64,000 bases of DNA from Gossypium raimondii. Its lineage: Eukaryota; Streptophyta; Magnoliopsida; Malvales; Malvaceae. The stretch spans positions 24,490,001 through 24,554,000 of the forward strand of contig NC_068569.1 of assembly GCF_025698545.1 (NCBI RefSeq), written 5' to 3'. Positions 53,901 to 64,000 of the stretch are shown one piece after another (position 1 is the stretch's first letter; each line of letters begins with the position of its first letter). Position numbers and translations under genes: made by a program. The notes under the pieces are model-generated. The model saw only the letters and a list, made by a program, of their open reading frames with translations, was not told where the DNA came from and did not search any database.

Positions 53901-55302
53901 GAGCATAAAGAACATGGATTTACCTTGAAGATATTAATCATAGTTCTGTTTTCCTTTATTTGCGGACCTGTTCTGCTTAGTAGACCACCTAATACTTTGC
54001 AGCAATCATGTTAAAAAAAGTGAAAATGTGGTTTGATATTTTCTTACTTCCATATCCATGCTTCACATCTTAAGCTTCTATCACCCTTCTGGTTAGGGAG
54101 CTCCTTTTTACCAAACAGCAATTGCTTTTTCTTTGCTCTTTCTATATGAAACATCAATTGCTTTTGATATGCCTGGATTTTATTCTTTTCTGAGATACTT
54201 GTAATAGCAGTATCCATGCTGCTTGTGCTTATATTTGTTTTTATTTTCTCCTTTGATCATCGTAAACAAAATACTCATTCTCGCTGCTTTTATAAAATCT
54301 TGACATGATTAAATAATCTGGTGGTCTTGAGTTGTAGCGTTCTTTTAATAACTTGTATCTTGGTGTCCCTGATCATGACAGGTTAAAACTAGCGGGACAT
54401 TAGCAGATTATCATCGGTTACTCGTTCCAGGAGAGAGATATGAAGGTATGAAATTTTTTTAGTCTCAGCATGCTGGGTTCTTTTCAGTGATTGTTAGTAA
54501 TGCAAGAAATATCTAATGATCGCATACGAATGATTAGAAAAGAAAAATGAGTAGTTGGTTAAATCATGAGAATAGCAAGGTGCAGCTGAAGAGGTGTTAA
54601 ATAAGGCTTGCATTTGGTATTTGGAGCTGGTTGAATACTATGTTACTTGGACTTGAATGTGTTGGACATGGGTATGTTACTCGAGTATGTTAAATTTTTC
54701 GCACGATTCTCTTGTACTTGGAGGGTCTTCAAAGGATCATATCCCTTTACTCATGTCCTGGTAAGTGTTGGACATGAGTGCCAATCATAGGTACTTAAAA
54801 GAAAAACGAAGAGTCAAAGCAATATAGGTTAAATATATATTGCGAATGTTTTATGCATCTTTTACTGATTATTGAGCAATAAGTTCTTGCCGTTTTTCTG
54901 GGATATTGGTTTGATGGCAGGCCTTTTTGTAAATAGCCCATTCAATTAAGCAAATAATTACCTATATGTTTTAAACTGATGAATATGCTTGCAGTTATGG
55001 CTACTGTGCCTGGGTACAAATCAAAGGCCACACATATTTGGTTGGAAAAAGAAGAAGCCACAAATGTAGACTTTATTCTTGATCCAGAAGTCTCTTCCGA
55101 TGGAACTTTACTTCGTAGTATTTGTGATTGTGGTGGAAAAAGCCGGCTCCTTTCAATAGGCTATTTCTGGGGAACTCACTTTGAAGTTTATTTAGTCTTG
55201 ATTGTTGTCCTAGCATTTCTATGCTTTTTGCTGACACGGCGAATAAAATCCAACCTTTTAAAACAGCGATCGCCACCTAAAAGGTCAGTATTGACAGTAT
55301 GA
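44950..55302 (+). CDS. SOL1: SOL1-like membrane zinc carboxypeptidase (M14, CPD/E type)
   Basis: Fifteen coding exons: 44950-45043, 45275-45350, 45436-45531, 45728-45758, 45886-45942, 46815-46910, 47651-47773, 48798-48902, 50598-50644, 51265-51390, 51548-51650, 53217-53279, 53495-53578, 54382-54445 and 54995-55302. They splice to 490 residues. Order: signal peptide (1-19), peptidase M14 domain (about 65-340) with zinc ligands H124 and E127 (HGDEP) and H225 (SLHGG), N185-R186 (NRDF) for the substrate carboxylate and catalytic E307 (LTLEIS), then a transthyretin-like domain, a membrane helix (about 465-482) and a short basic tail. All catalytic residues are present. Arabidopsis SOL1 (At1g71696) trims a C-terminal arginine from the CLE19 propeptide in endosomes; the same role is inferred. 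Introns are large and repeat-bearing. Confidence 0.94.
49249..49596. mobile_element. MITE in carboxypeptidase intron 8
   Basis: Opposed ends GGGTGTGTTTAGCATTG and, reverse-complemented, CCAACTAGTTTAGCATTGC surround repeats of 'aaaagcactttt'. It resembles the Tourist-like element at 40934-41586 in style. No certain target duplication. Confidence 0.5.
49875..50035 (-). repeat. Dispersed intronic repeat, carboxypeptidase intron 8
   Basis: 'tccgacacatttcagacatg', 'gtatggggatattaccctcc' and 'cactcaaactcgagtcagag' show both orientations of the 'actcgggtatg / tgtccgacac' family. Confidence 0.5.
54640..54800 (+). repeat. Dispersed intronic repeat, carboxypeptidase intron 14
   Basis: 'gtgttggacatgggtatgtt', 'actcgagtatgttaaatt', 'cttggagggtcttcaaagg' and a second 'gtgttggacatgagtgcc'. 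Best-preserved copy of the family in this window. Confidence 0.5.
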
Positions 55303-55930
55303 CCTTACTTAAAACTTGTACTCTTGCATTATGATCGATAAATTAAATAGAATATCTTTTTGCTTGATTGTGCAACTAGTATAATACTTGTTTGAGTTTA
55401 CTATCAACCATTCCTTAGATTACTTATATTGCAATTTTCTACCTACACATAATTTGTATGGATAATGATAATCAATGTGAATCTTCCCTTTTTTTCCGAC
55501 ACAAGGAAATGTATTGTTGAAGATTATTGTAGTTCCATTTTTGTTCTGTATGGTTTTTAGCAGTTACTTTTGTGTTGTGTTGTTAAGCAATGTGATAATG
55601 TGTCTAGCCAAGCTAAATTACTCAAACTAGAGTGTAAGTGCCAACCATGGATATGTCCGGCATGAGTATATTCATTTCTTCCCCCAAAATGTTCATATAT
55701 TTGGAGCGTCTTTGGAGAATCATGAGGTGTCGGACTAACATACTTGCCAAGTATGCCCTATTCATTATTATATCTGTCCATTTACTTTCAATTACTAAAG
55801 TCCACTTCCTTCTATTTGGATATGAAAATTTTAAAAATATACAAAATCACAGTAGGAAGCATTATCCTCGGAATAAGAATGTGGCATAAGTAGTCAATTC
55901 AATATCTACCCTTAGTTCGGGTCAGTAAAC
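55303..55930. other. 3' flank of the carboxypeptidase gene
   Basis: Probable 3' UTR, then another piece of the dispersed repeat at about 55618-55745 ('gtgtaagtgccaaccatgga', 'tatttggagcgtctttggag'), ending at the copia LTR. No gene. Confidence 0.45.
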
Positions 55931-56425
55931 TGTTGGGCCAAAATTGAACCCAGTAAAACATCGCAGAACCACAATTGGTGTTTTTCACTTCTAATAAATC
56001 AATATGATAAATTTAATAACACAATATATTAACAATTAATTCAAGCCATTTATAACATCGCAAACACAAATCCTGAATTGAGACATACAAATTTTTATAT
56101 GGAAAATCCAGGGCAAAAATCATGGGACTTGAAAGTCCACCATAAGCTCAAAAAATCTTGTTACAAAATTACAACACAAGGTTAGTGCAAAAGAATATAA
56201 CTCAACAAAGGGCATGAGACAATTGAGATCCTTGGGTCTACTAATCGATTTAAATGGACATCGGATAACCCTAGTTTAAAGAGTTGATTAAAACTACACT
56301 TGGTAAACAATACTCTCTCTAACTTGTTGCACCCACATATAAAAATAAACTAAAGTGTTATTGTGTTGCCCCTAAAATGTATATACACATACACATAGTG
56401 GGACCTATGTGGTCTACGTCCAACA
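55931..56425 (-). mobile_element. 3' LTR of the copia element (fossil)
   Basis: On the minus strand it begins TGTTGGACGTAG directly after a purine-rich GGGAAGGGGATAT tract and ends ...GGCCCAACA. That is a TGTTGG...CCAACA pair of ends and about 495 bases, a normal copia LTR size. Confidence 0.65.
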
Positions 56426-59171
56426 AATATCCCCTTCCCATTACGTGGGGATGTTTGCTATACAAACGATTGAGTAATATGCTTCAAACTTTCTTTTTAG
56501 TAAGATTTTAGTCAACATATCTGCACCAGTATTATTAGTGTGAATTTTTTCAAGTTCTAACAAATTTGTCTTGAGAATTTATCGCATGCAATAATACCTT
56601 ACATCAATATGTTTAGACGAGAACAAAAAGTTGAATTCTTACCAAATAGCACATTGACTATCTTACCAAATAGCACATTGACTATCACAAAACAAGACAT
56701 ACCTCTCTTGAGCAAAGTCGAGTTCTTACACAAATTTCTTTATCCAAAGGGGCTTTTTGCACATCTCGGTAGTTGCAGTAAACTTAGACTCAATAGTGGA
56801 TAAAGCAACACATTTTTGCAATTTAGAGTGCCAAGCCTTTGCTTCTTCTGCAAAAGTGATCAAGTAACCTAAAGTAGATTTTCTCAAGTCAATATCTCTG
56901 ATCATATATAAATCTGTGTTGCCAACTAGAATGAGTTTCTTATTGTAAAAACAAAGTTTAAAATTGAAGGTGCCTTGGAAATATCTTATAGTTCACTTCA
57001 CTGCATTTCAATACTCTCTCCCTGAATTAGAAATAAACCGACTAATTGTAACAACTGCATAGGCCAAGTCTGGTCTCGTGCATACATCAAACTACCCACG
57101 GCTAAAGAGTAAGGAACTTTTCACATGTTTTCCTTCTCTTTCTATGTGGAAGGACTTTGCTTTACACTCAACTTGAACTGCATAGTAAAGAAAGTACTCA
57201 CCATTTTAGTTCTATCTATCCATATTAAACCTTTAAAGTACTTTCTCAATGTACATCTCTTGTGATAACCATAACTTCTTGGCCTTTCTATCATGTGTTA
57301 ATCTAATGCTAAAAATTTACTTTGCTGGCCCTAAATCCTTCATCTCAAAGGATTTACTCAATTTTTGTTTCAACATGACAATTCTAGAAGCATTATGACC
57401 AACAATAAGCATATCATCAATATAGAATAATAAAATAATGAAATCATCACTGAAGAATTTCTGAACAAAAACACAATAGTCAAAAGTCGTCGTCTTTTTG
57501 TAGCTATGCTCCCCTATAACAAACTCAAACATTTTGTACCATTACCTCGGAGCATGCTTCAAACCATACAAGCTCTTCCTCAATTTGCATACATATTCCT
57601 CTTTGCCTTGTACAACAAAACCCTTTAGTTCCTACATGTAAAGCTCTTCCTCCACATCACCATGAAAGAAAGTAGTTTTCATATACATCTGTTCAACCTC
57701 TAAGTTATAATAAGTTGCCAAACTCAATATAGTTTTGATAGAGAACATCTTTACAACTAGAGAAAATATTTTCTTAAAGTCAATCCCCCTTTTTTACTAT
57801 AACCCTTAATGACCAATCTAGCTTTGTATCGTGGAATTCAATTCTCTTCTTGCTTCAACCTGTAAACTCACTGATTCAAAACTCTCTTACCCTTTGGCAA
57901 TTTCACCAACTCAAAGATATAATTGTCATGCAAGGATTGGAGTTCATCCTTCATCGCTTCAACCAACTGATCTTTGCATTCACTCTCCGTAGCCTTTTAT
58001 AACACTCTAGATCTTCCTCGTTAGTTAAAAAACATACCCATTAGAAGAATACCTTACAAAAATCATCGATCTCTAATTAAATCCGAGGTGGAACTGACGG
58101 TGGAGCTATAGGTGTTTGGTGTTAATCATTTTCAACCTCATCTATAGGAACATTAAAATCAATTATACCTTGCTAGTCATAAATGTTAACTTCTTGTATA
58201 TCATCCTGAATAGGACTTCATGAAGAAGCTATAGAAATCAGATTCATTTCAAACAAATCATCACTATTTTGTGGATTCATATTCTCCATCTTATTAATGT
58301 CTTTAATGGTTTAATCCTCAAAGAGAACCACATCTTTGCTTCTCACAAGTATTTTCAATCAAATCATACAATACCTAAACTCATCATGATCGTAACTAAT
58401 GAAGATACATTGTCGAGTCTTGGCATCTAACTTAGATTGCTCATCTTTTAGAGCATAGACAGATTCTTTGCAACCGAACACACGCAGGTGATATGACATG
58501 TCTTTACCAAATCAAACCCTATCTAGTACATCATCCTGCAAAGAAACACTAGGAGATAGATTAATCACATGTACAACTGTATGCAAAGCTTTAACCCAAA
58601 ATATCTAGGCAACTTTGCATATGAAAGTAAACATTTGACTTTCTCAACTAATGTCAAGTTCATTCTCTCAGCCAATCCATTCAACTTTGGAGTCTTCGAC
58701 AGTAAACATTAAATGGTCTTCTATACTTTCCACCATTATCAATACGAATACACTTCAACTTCTTCCCAATCTCTCTCAGATGAAGCTTGAAAGTGCTTGG
58801 ATACATCAAGTACATGGCCCTTTTTTTTCAAAGTATAAACCCAAAATTTTCTTGAACAGTCATCAATGAAAGTCATGAAGTAAAGTGCGCCACCATGTGA
58901 CCTAACCTTCAAGGGACCACAAACATTTGAATGAACCAACTCAAGCAAATTTGACTTTCTTGAAGGTGGGTGATGGTTAAATGAAACTCTTATCTACTTT
59001 TCAACTAGACAATGAACACAATTCTTCACCGTAGTTTTCTTCAAACCTGAAAGTTGATTCTTCTTGACCAAAAAATTAAGCCCTTCTCACTCATGTGACT
59101 AAGTTGTCTATGCTACAATTTTGTTGGGTCATCATCTTCTGTCACATTCACTATGCCTCGGGAAGTTGAAG

Positions 59172-60824
59172 TGTAACAACCCGATTTCAACCCTAATCGG
59201 ACATAATGGTTTCGGGACCACAAATTCGAGTTGAAAAAAAAAATTTAATATTACTTTGTGAGTTACTATGTGTGAATTTGATTGTGTGAAATTTTCGTGT
59301 TTAAATTTTGTTGTTTGAGTAACTGATTAAATAAAAAGGACTTAATCGCGTAAAAATAAAAATTTAGGGGTTAAAGCTAAAAGTATCTATTTGTTGTTGT
59401 CTTTTTATTTGGAAGGTTTAAACATGAAATTAGACCACTAAATAGTTAGTGGATGGCTAAGGACAAAACTAACCTTATTATATATAAGTTATATTTATTT
59501 AAATAAGGTTAAATGACTAATTAACAAATATTATAATATAAGATAGTTAAAAGCATAAAAACATTAGATTATTATCATCTTTCTTAGCCGAAACCAAGAA
59601 GGAAGAAAGCCATTAAAGCTTAGTCAAGTTTCGGTCATATTCAAGCTTAAATTCAAGGTTCGTTTTTGTTCAGTTTTCGATAATTTTTACGTTTTTGAGA
59701 TCGTTGCTTCGAATACTTCAAAACCCGTGCCTTAATTTTATGAATTGTTGATGATTTTGAAAAGCACCATTGATGAATGCTTGAGCTTTGTGATAGTTGA
59801 TGATGAAATATGAAAGATATGTGAAAGGTTAATATGTTTTGTCTTTGAATTTTTTATGAATTTGAGTAATTAGGGTTAAATTGTAAAAACAAATTTTTGA
59901 GGGGCTAAAATGTGAAATAAATAAAATGTGTGGGCTTGTAAAGACACTAGGAATATTTGGCCCTAAAGGAGTGTAGCCAAATTTTGTGTATTTTGTGTTT
60001 TGAGCAAAAAAAACTAAATTGTAAAAAAGTGTGAAATGTTAGGGACAAAATTGTAATTTGCCCATTTATGTGTTTTTAGGCTAAATTGAATAGAATGGTG
60101 TTTAAATAAGCTTAAATTGAATATGTTTAGATCAAGAATTAAAGAAATCAGATTTGGATCTGGGAAAGACAAAGGTGGTAGAGTAGCTGATTTAACGGTC
60201 GACGACATCCGGGGTAAGTCGATAAGCATTTAAATTTTGTTACATTCATGTTATATAGTAGATAGATAATATATGGAACCATTAGATGTAGTAAGAGGTT
60301 TTGACCAAATATACATATATATATTTGTTATAAGAAATAAGTTAATTGAGTTCGAATTAACTGATATTTAATGTCTGGAAGCATATTTGAACCTTAAAAA
60401 TTGTATGGAAATTTTCTGATAAGTGTTTTCGTGTAAGACCACGTCTGGGACGATGGCATCTATTTGTATTTTCGTGTAAGACCACGTCTAGGACGATGGC
60501 ATCGATTTGTATTTTCGTGTAGACCACGTCTGGGACGATGGCATCGATTTGTATTTTCGAGTAAGACCTTGTCTAGGACAGTGGCATCAATGTGCGATTA
60601 CATGTAAGACCACGTCTGGGACGATGGCGTTGTATGAATCTCTCGACTATTTGATTATTCTATTTATTTTCGATTGGTTCGACAAGTAATGTAAATGAAG
60701 ATTGTTATGTATTTGAAATGTATGTGCAGGTATAAGTTAGTTGAATAAATATATGGAATTAAGGTAAGTTATTTATTTGGAAGTATATATGGTATGAATA
60801 TATATGAGTTTTGAATTGTTATGG

Positions 60825-60861
<37 letters not shown>

Positions 60862-62474
60862 TACTTTAAATTTCGGTTGATACCTATTTTACTTAAAGTA
60901 AAAGTTTATGAACATTTATACAAGAACAAAATTGGTTATTAGCTTACATGTATATGTGATAAAAGTGTGATTATAATTATATATATAATATCTTTGTATG
61001 TTATTTATGTGCCTTTAATTCTTAATAGTTAAATATTAATTATGCTTACGATTTACTAAGCTTTATAAAGCTTACTGTGTATTTGTATTTGTGTATTTCT
61101 GTTTTATAGATCTTGAAGTAGTTACGAGCTCGGGGATCGTCAGTAAAGCTTATCACACTATCGACTAACTACGGTATTTTATAAATTGAAATATCTTTTG
61201 AAATTATGGCATGTATAGGTTGGGTGGGAAATAACTTATTTTAGAAAGTGTATGTATTAAAGCCATGCGAAAATGGCTTAAGCATTTTGTATGTTTGTTA
61301 GGTTTTGGTGGAGATATGGCTTGATTATGTTTTGATTATTATATAATCTTTTATGGATAGTATTTATAAGGTAAGGTATATACATGCTCATGGTAGTGTT
61401 TGAATTATAAATTCTTGGCACGTAAGTATGTGGTGTGAGTATATTTGATATAGGTATTAAGCTAAGTAATGTTTGATTACGTAGAATTAGTTAGATAATG
61501 TATACAATGTGTTTGTTTTAGTAAGTAAGTCATTTTAGTTCATGAATTATAAATTGAAATATGAAGAATTGGTTGGAAGCTACTTTATGATCGGCTATCA
61601 TAGGGTAACCGACTAAATGTAAGTTTGAGTTATGTATTGAATTATGATATATGTTTTATTATTTATATGGATGGATCGAATATATATGTTAAAACAAATA
61701 ATGGATATGCCGTATATGTATTAGTATTGTGAGACCAATTTGGTTAATTTGATTTTTAATATATATATTAGGTATTTAATGCAATAAACAAATTTAGTTA
61801 TATTTTGGCTATGTTAAATTGATTTTTAATAGAGAATATTTTGCTATGCTCATGTTTGTGTAATTGGTTTTAATAGGGCAATTTGGTTTAACCATATGAT
61901 AATATTATAAGTTATGCAAGTTTGGTTATGGTATGAATTTATGTATATAATTAAATATAGTGTAAATGAATTTGGTTTGTGCTTGGTTAAAAGATTTTAT
62001 TTAAATATATATATATATATATATATATATTTGAGAAATATTTTATAGGTACAAAAGTACTATGGTTCTTGAGTTTTATAATGTTCGATTGTGTAATAGT
62101 TAAATTTTGTAATGACCTTGAGATATGGATTTATAAAAGGTTAATGGTTTATAAAACTTATATGCATAAGCATACATGTGTGTAAAATAGTAGTAAATTA
62201 TTAGTTTATGTTTGGATAGGGATGATGTTCTTATTTTAAATGGTGGTTGTGAAATGAGCATGCAAATTTAGTATAATTGTTTCGTCTTAATTTAGTATAA
62301 TTGTTTCGTCTTAATTTAAGCATGCAAATTTAGTATAATTGTTTCGTCTTAATTTGTATATGTTGCAAAGTTTGCAAAAAAAAAGTAATAAATAAATAAA
62401 TAAATAAAAATGTGTCATGTCCGGTAACAGCTCGTAACTCAATCCGGCGACGGTCACGGGTTATGGGTGTTACA
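59172..62474. mobile_element. Solo LTR of a Ty3-type element nested in the copia element (fossil)
   Basis: Starts TGTAACAACCCGATTTC and ends GGGTTATGGGTGTTACA, the TGTAACA...TGTTACA ends common in plant Ty3 (Tekay/Del-like) LTRs. TGAAG is present immediately before (59167-59171) and after (62475-62479), a perfect 5-bp target duplication. No gag or pol lies inside its 3.3 kb. It is younger than the copia element it interrupts. It contains a minisatellite and several TA runs. Confidence 0.75.
60426..60638 (+). repeat. Five-unit 43-bp minisatellite inside the solo LTR
   Basis: Units start TTTTCGTGTAAGACCACGTC and carry GGGACGATGGCATC. Three are almost identical, the fourth and fifth are more diverged. 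Period about 43 bases. Confidence 0.85.
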
Positions 62475-63066
62475 TGAAGCCTGCATCAAATATAAGTCCA
62501 ACTCTTCTTCCCTTAATCCACAACCAATGAGCCTTTAATCAATTTCCATGGACCTTACTGAAAGTGTTACAAAAACTATCATCATTAAACTTTCCTGCAG
62601 AAATCAAATCTAAATGAATATTCGTTGTATACCTAATATTTCAAGTGTCATCTTGGTTCCATTATTAGTGACCAAACTAACATCTCCCACACCAACAACT
62701 TGCACCAAGCTATCACTACCCATCTTTAATACCCCAAAATTGACAAAATTATAATATGTGAAGAACTTCTGTGACGTGACATGAAGCGTAACACCAGTAT
62801 CTATCACCCAACTAGTCTCATCGCATGATAGATTGATCAAATTCTTATGACAAAGGACTAACAAATCATCAGTAATAACAGTAGTAACATGTTCGAATTT
62901 CTCATTATCTCTTCTTTCTTATTTATTACCACCACCTCTATTCTCTCTATTCCACTTGCAGCAAAACTTTTTGATATGGCCTTTCTTGCCACAATTGTCA
63001 TGGGGTTGACCTTTAGTCTTACAATCTATGTGGCCTTAGGTGATCTCTTCGCTGTAAATGCACTTA

Positions 63067-63640
63067 TGTAAGCCTAACTCTAGCAATGTGAGAATTCTCG
63101 ATAAAAAATCTCTAAGGCTAGCAGAAGCAACTCAAAGACAAAATAAAGCTCAAAAGAACAAAATAGTCATAAAAAAGCGAAGCACGCCAAGTTTTTGATT
63201 AAATTCTCTCGATTAGTATTTATTACTAAAGAATGGAATACAATGGATGATTACAAATGAGAGGGAGACCTCTATTTATAGTTGAGCTCCCCCAAAACCA
63301 ACGATATAGATTGAATTTCATTGACGGACGAGATCAAAGCCTGTCTACAATTAAGGGATTTATATAATCCCCAAGATTACAAAACCAAATATTATCAAAT
63401 TAAAAATCTTCTAAGATTACTTCCCCTATTTACCAAGGTAGCTCTAATTTTTTATGAGTGCTTCACTGGGCCACCAAAGCTTCAAGTAGATGGGCTTCGT
63501 CACTTATTCTTCATATCGGGCCAATTCACGTGGGTCAAATGAGCTCCATTTAATAGATTGACCTCTATGAGATGCTCTTTGTGCTTTGGTCACGAGTTTT
63601 GAACCACAACCTATGACACAATGATGACGTTCAAGTTTTT
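63067..63640 (-). mobile_element. LTR-like insert in the copia gag region (fossil, tentative)
   Basis: Sequence unlike gag separates the gag part at the right edge from the CCHC-knuckle part. On the minus strand it contains AACTATAAATAGAGGTC (near 63270-63285), a strong LTR-type TATA with a following leader. Ends and target duplication could not be fixed, so coordinates are approximate. Confidence 0.35.
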
Positions 63641-64000
63641 TGTATCTTGACCTTGACTTTCTTTAACTTTTTTCTCTAACCTTTTCACCTTTATCTTTGT
63701 TTCTCCCCCTATTTTCGGTAACTAGAGATTGTGATGGAGAACCTTGAGACATTCTTCTCACTTCTTCATTCAACACATCACTCTTAGCAATTTCCAAGGT
63801 TAGAACACCCTTTGAAGCAACATTAATGAGAGAAACTTGATATGTTTCCCAAGAGTTCAGTAGAGTAGCAAGCAACCAAAGTCCCGTAATCTCATTATCA
63901 AATTTAAGTCCCATACCAAATAGTCGAATCAACAAACCTTGAAACTCATTCAAGTGGCCGACTATAGAAGTCTCTTCCTTGTAACTTAATGACATCATTC

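Larger units (their letters stand above)
55931..64000 (-). mobile_element. Ty1/copia retrotransposon, broken, runs off right edge (fossil)
   Basis: Minus-strand element with parts in copia order from right to left. They are: gag (from the right edge to about 62880, with a CCHC-type knuckle near 63000); protease (about 62610-62864, WVIDTGVTLHVT in place of the usual D-T/S-G centre); integrase (around 58740-58950, FMTFIDDCSRKFWVYTL); reverse transcriptase (around 57320-57530, FYIDDML); and an RNase H-like part down to about 56450. A purine-rich tract and the 3' LTR at 55931-56425 follow. The 5' LTR lies outside the window. The coding part is broken many times and is further split by a 3.3-kb solo LTR at 59172-62474 and probably by a second insert near 63.1-63.6 kb. 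Not active. Confidence 0.85.

Noticed and set aside
60426-60638. Regular 43-bp repeats resembling a CRISPR array
   Set aside because: The units are joined without unique spacers, lie in a plant LTR, and there are no cas genes.

Overview
This is nuclear DNA of a eudicot plant. It is AT-rich, the genes carry spliceosomal introns, and the spaces between genes are filled with retrotransposon remnants, MITEs and microsatellites. The style of the LTRs and the plant gene families suggest Malvaceae (cotton-like). That species guess is inference; the eudicot call is firm. I find no bacterial, organellar or viral operon, no CRISPR array and no confident tRNA or rRNA gene.

Eight protein-coding genes can be traced exon by exon with GT-AG introns and continuous reading frames. 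They are: a UPF0496 family membrane protein (406-2750, +); two tandem citrate-binding-protein/alginate-lyase-2-like secreted proteins (3094-3981 and 9862-10827, both -); an intronless EC1-type egg-cell-secreted cysteine-rich protein (13546-13932, -); cytosolic ribosomal protein L3 (17182-19073, +); a DHHC S-acyltransferase (19847-22970, -); a URGT/NST-KT type nucleotide-sugar transporter (28285-30800, +); ribosomal protein S18 (36292-38272, -); and a SOL1-like membrane zinc carboxypeptidase with 15 coding exons (44950-55302, +). L3 and S18 share a telo-box close to the transcription start, as expected for co-regulated translation genes. The other genes are unrelated neighbours, with no sign of an operon or metabolic cluster.

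Layout: 1-11 kb holds the UPF0496 gene and the two citrate-binding-protein genes, separated by a 2.5-kb solo LTR with a matching 5-bp target duplication and by older retroelement scraps. 11-17 kb is a repeat-rich stretch around the EC1 gene, with a tRNA-derived SINE and a duplicated piece of the L3 promoter. 17-31 kb is gene-rich except for a decayed LTR-like block at 23.7-25.7 kb. 31-36 kb is TIR elements, an old LTR and degenerate repeats. 38-44 kb contains a Pack-MULE-like element beside the S18 promoter, a previously hidden cytochrome P450 (CYP89-like) relic split by two Tourist-type MITEs, and a 1.2-kb Mutator-like element. 56-64 kb is a broken Ty1/copia element on the minus strand, running off the right edge and split by a 3.3-kb solo LTR.

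The points most worth a second look are the P450 relic with its two TTA-flanked MITEs, the exon-limited sequence homogenisation between the two citrate-binding-protein genes, the Pack-MULE-like element, and a dispersed repeat that recurs in introns of several genes. I did not find a novel multi-gene system and do not claim one.
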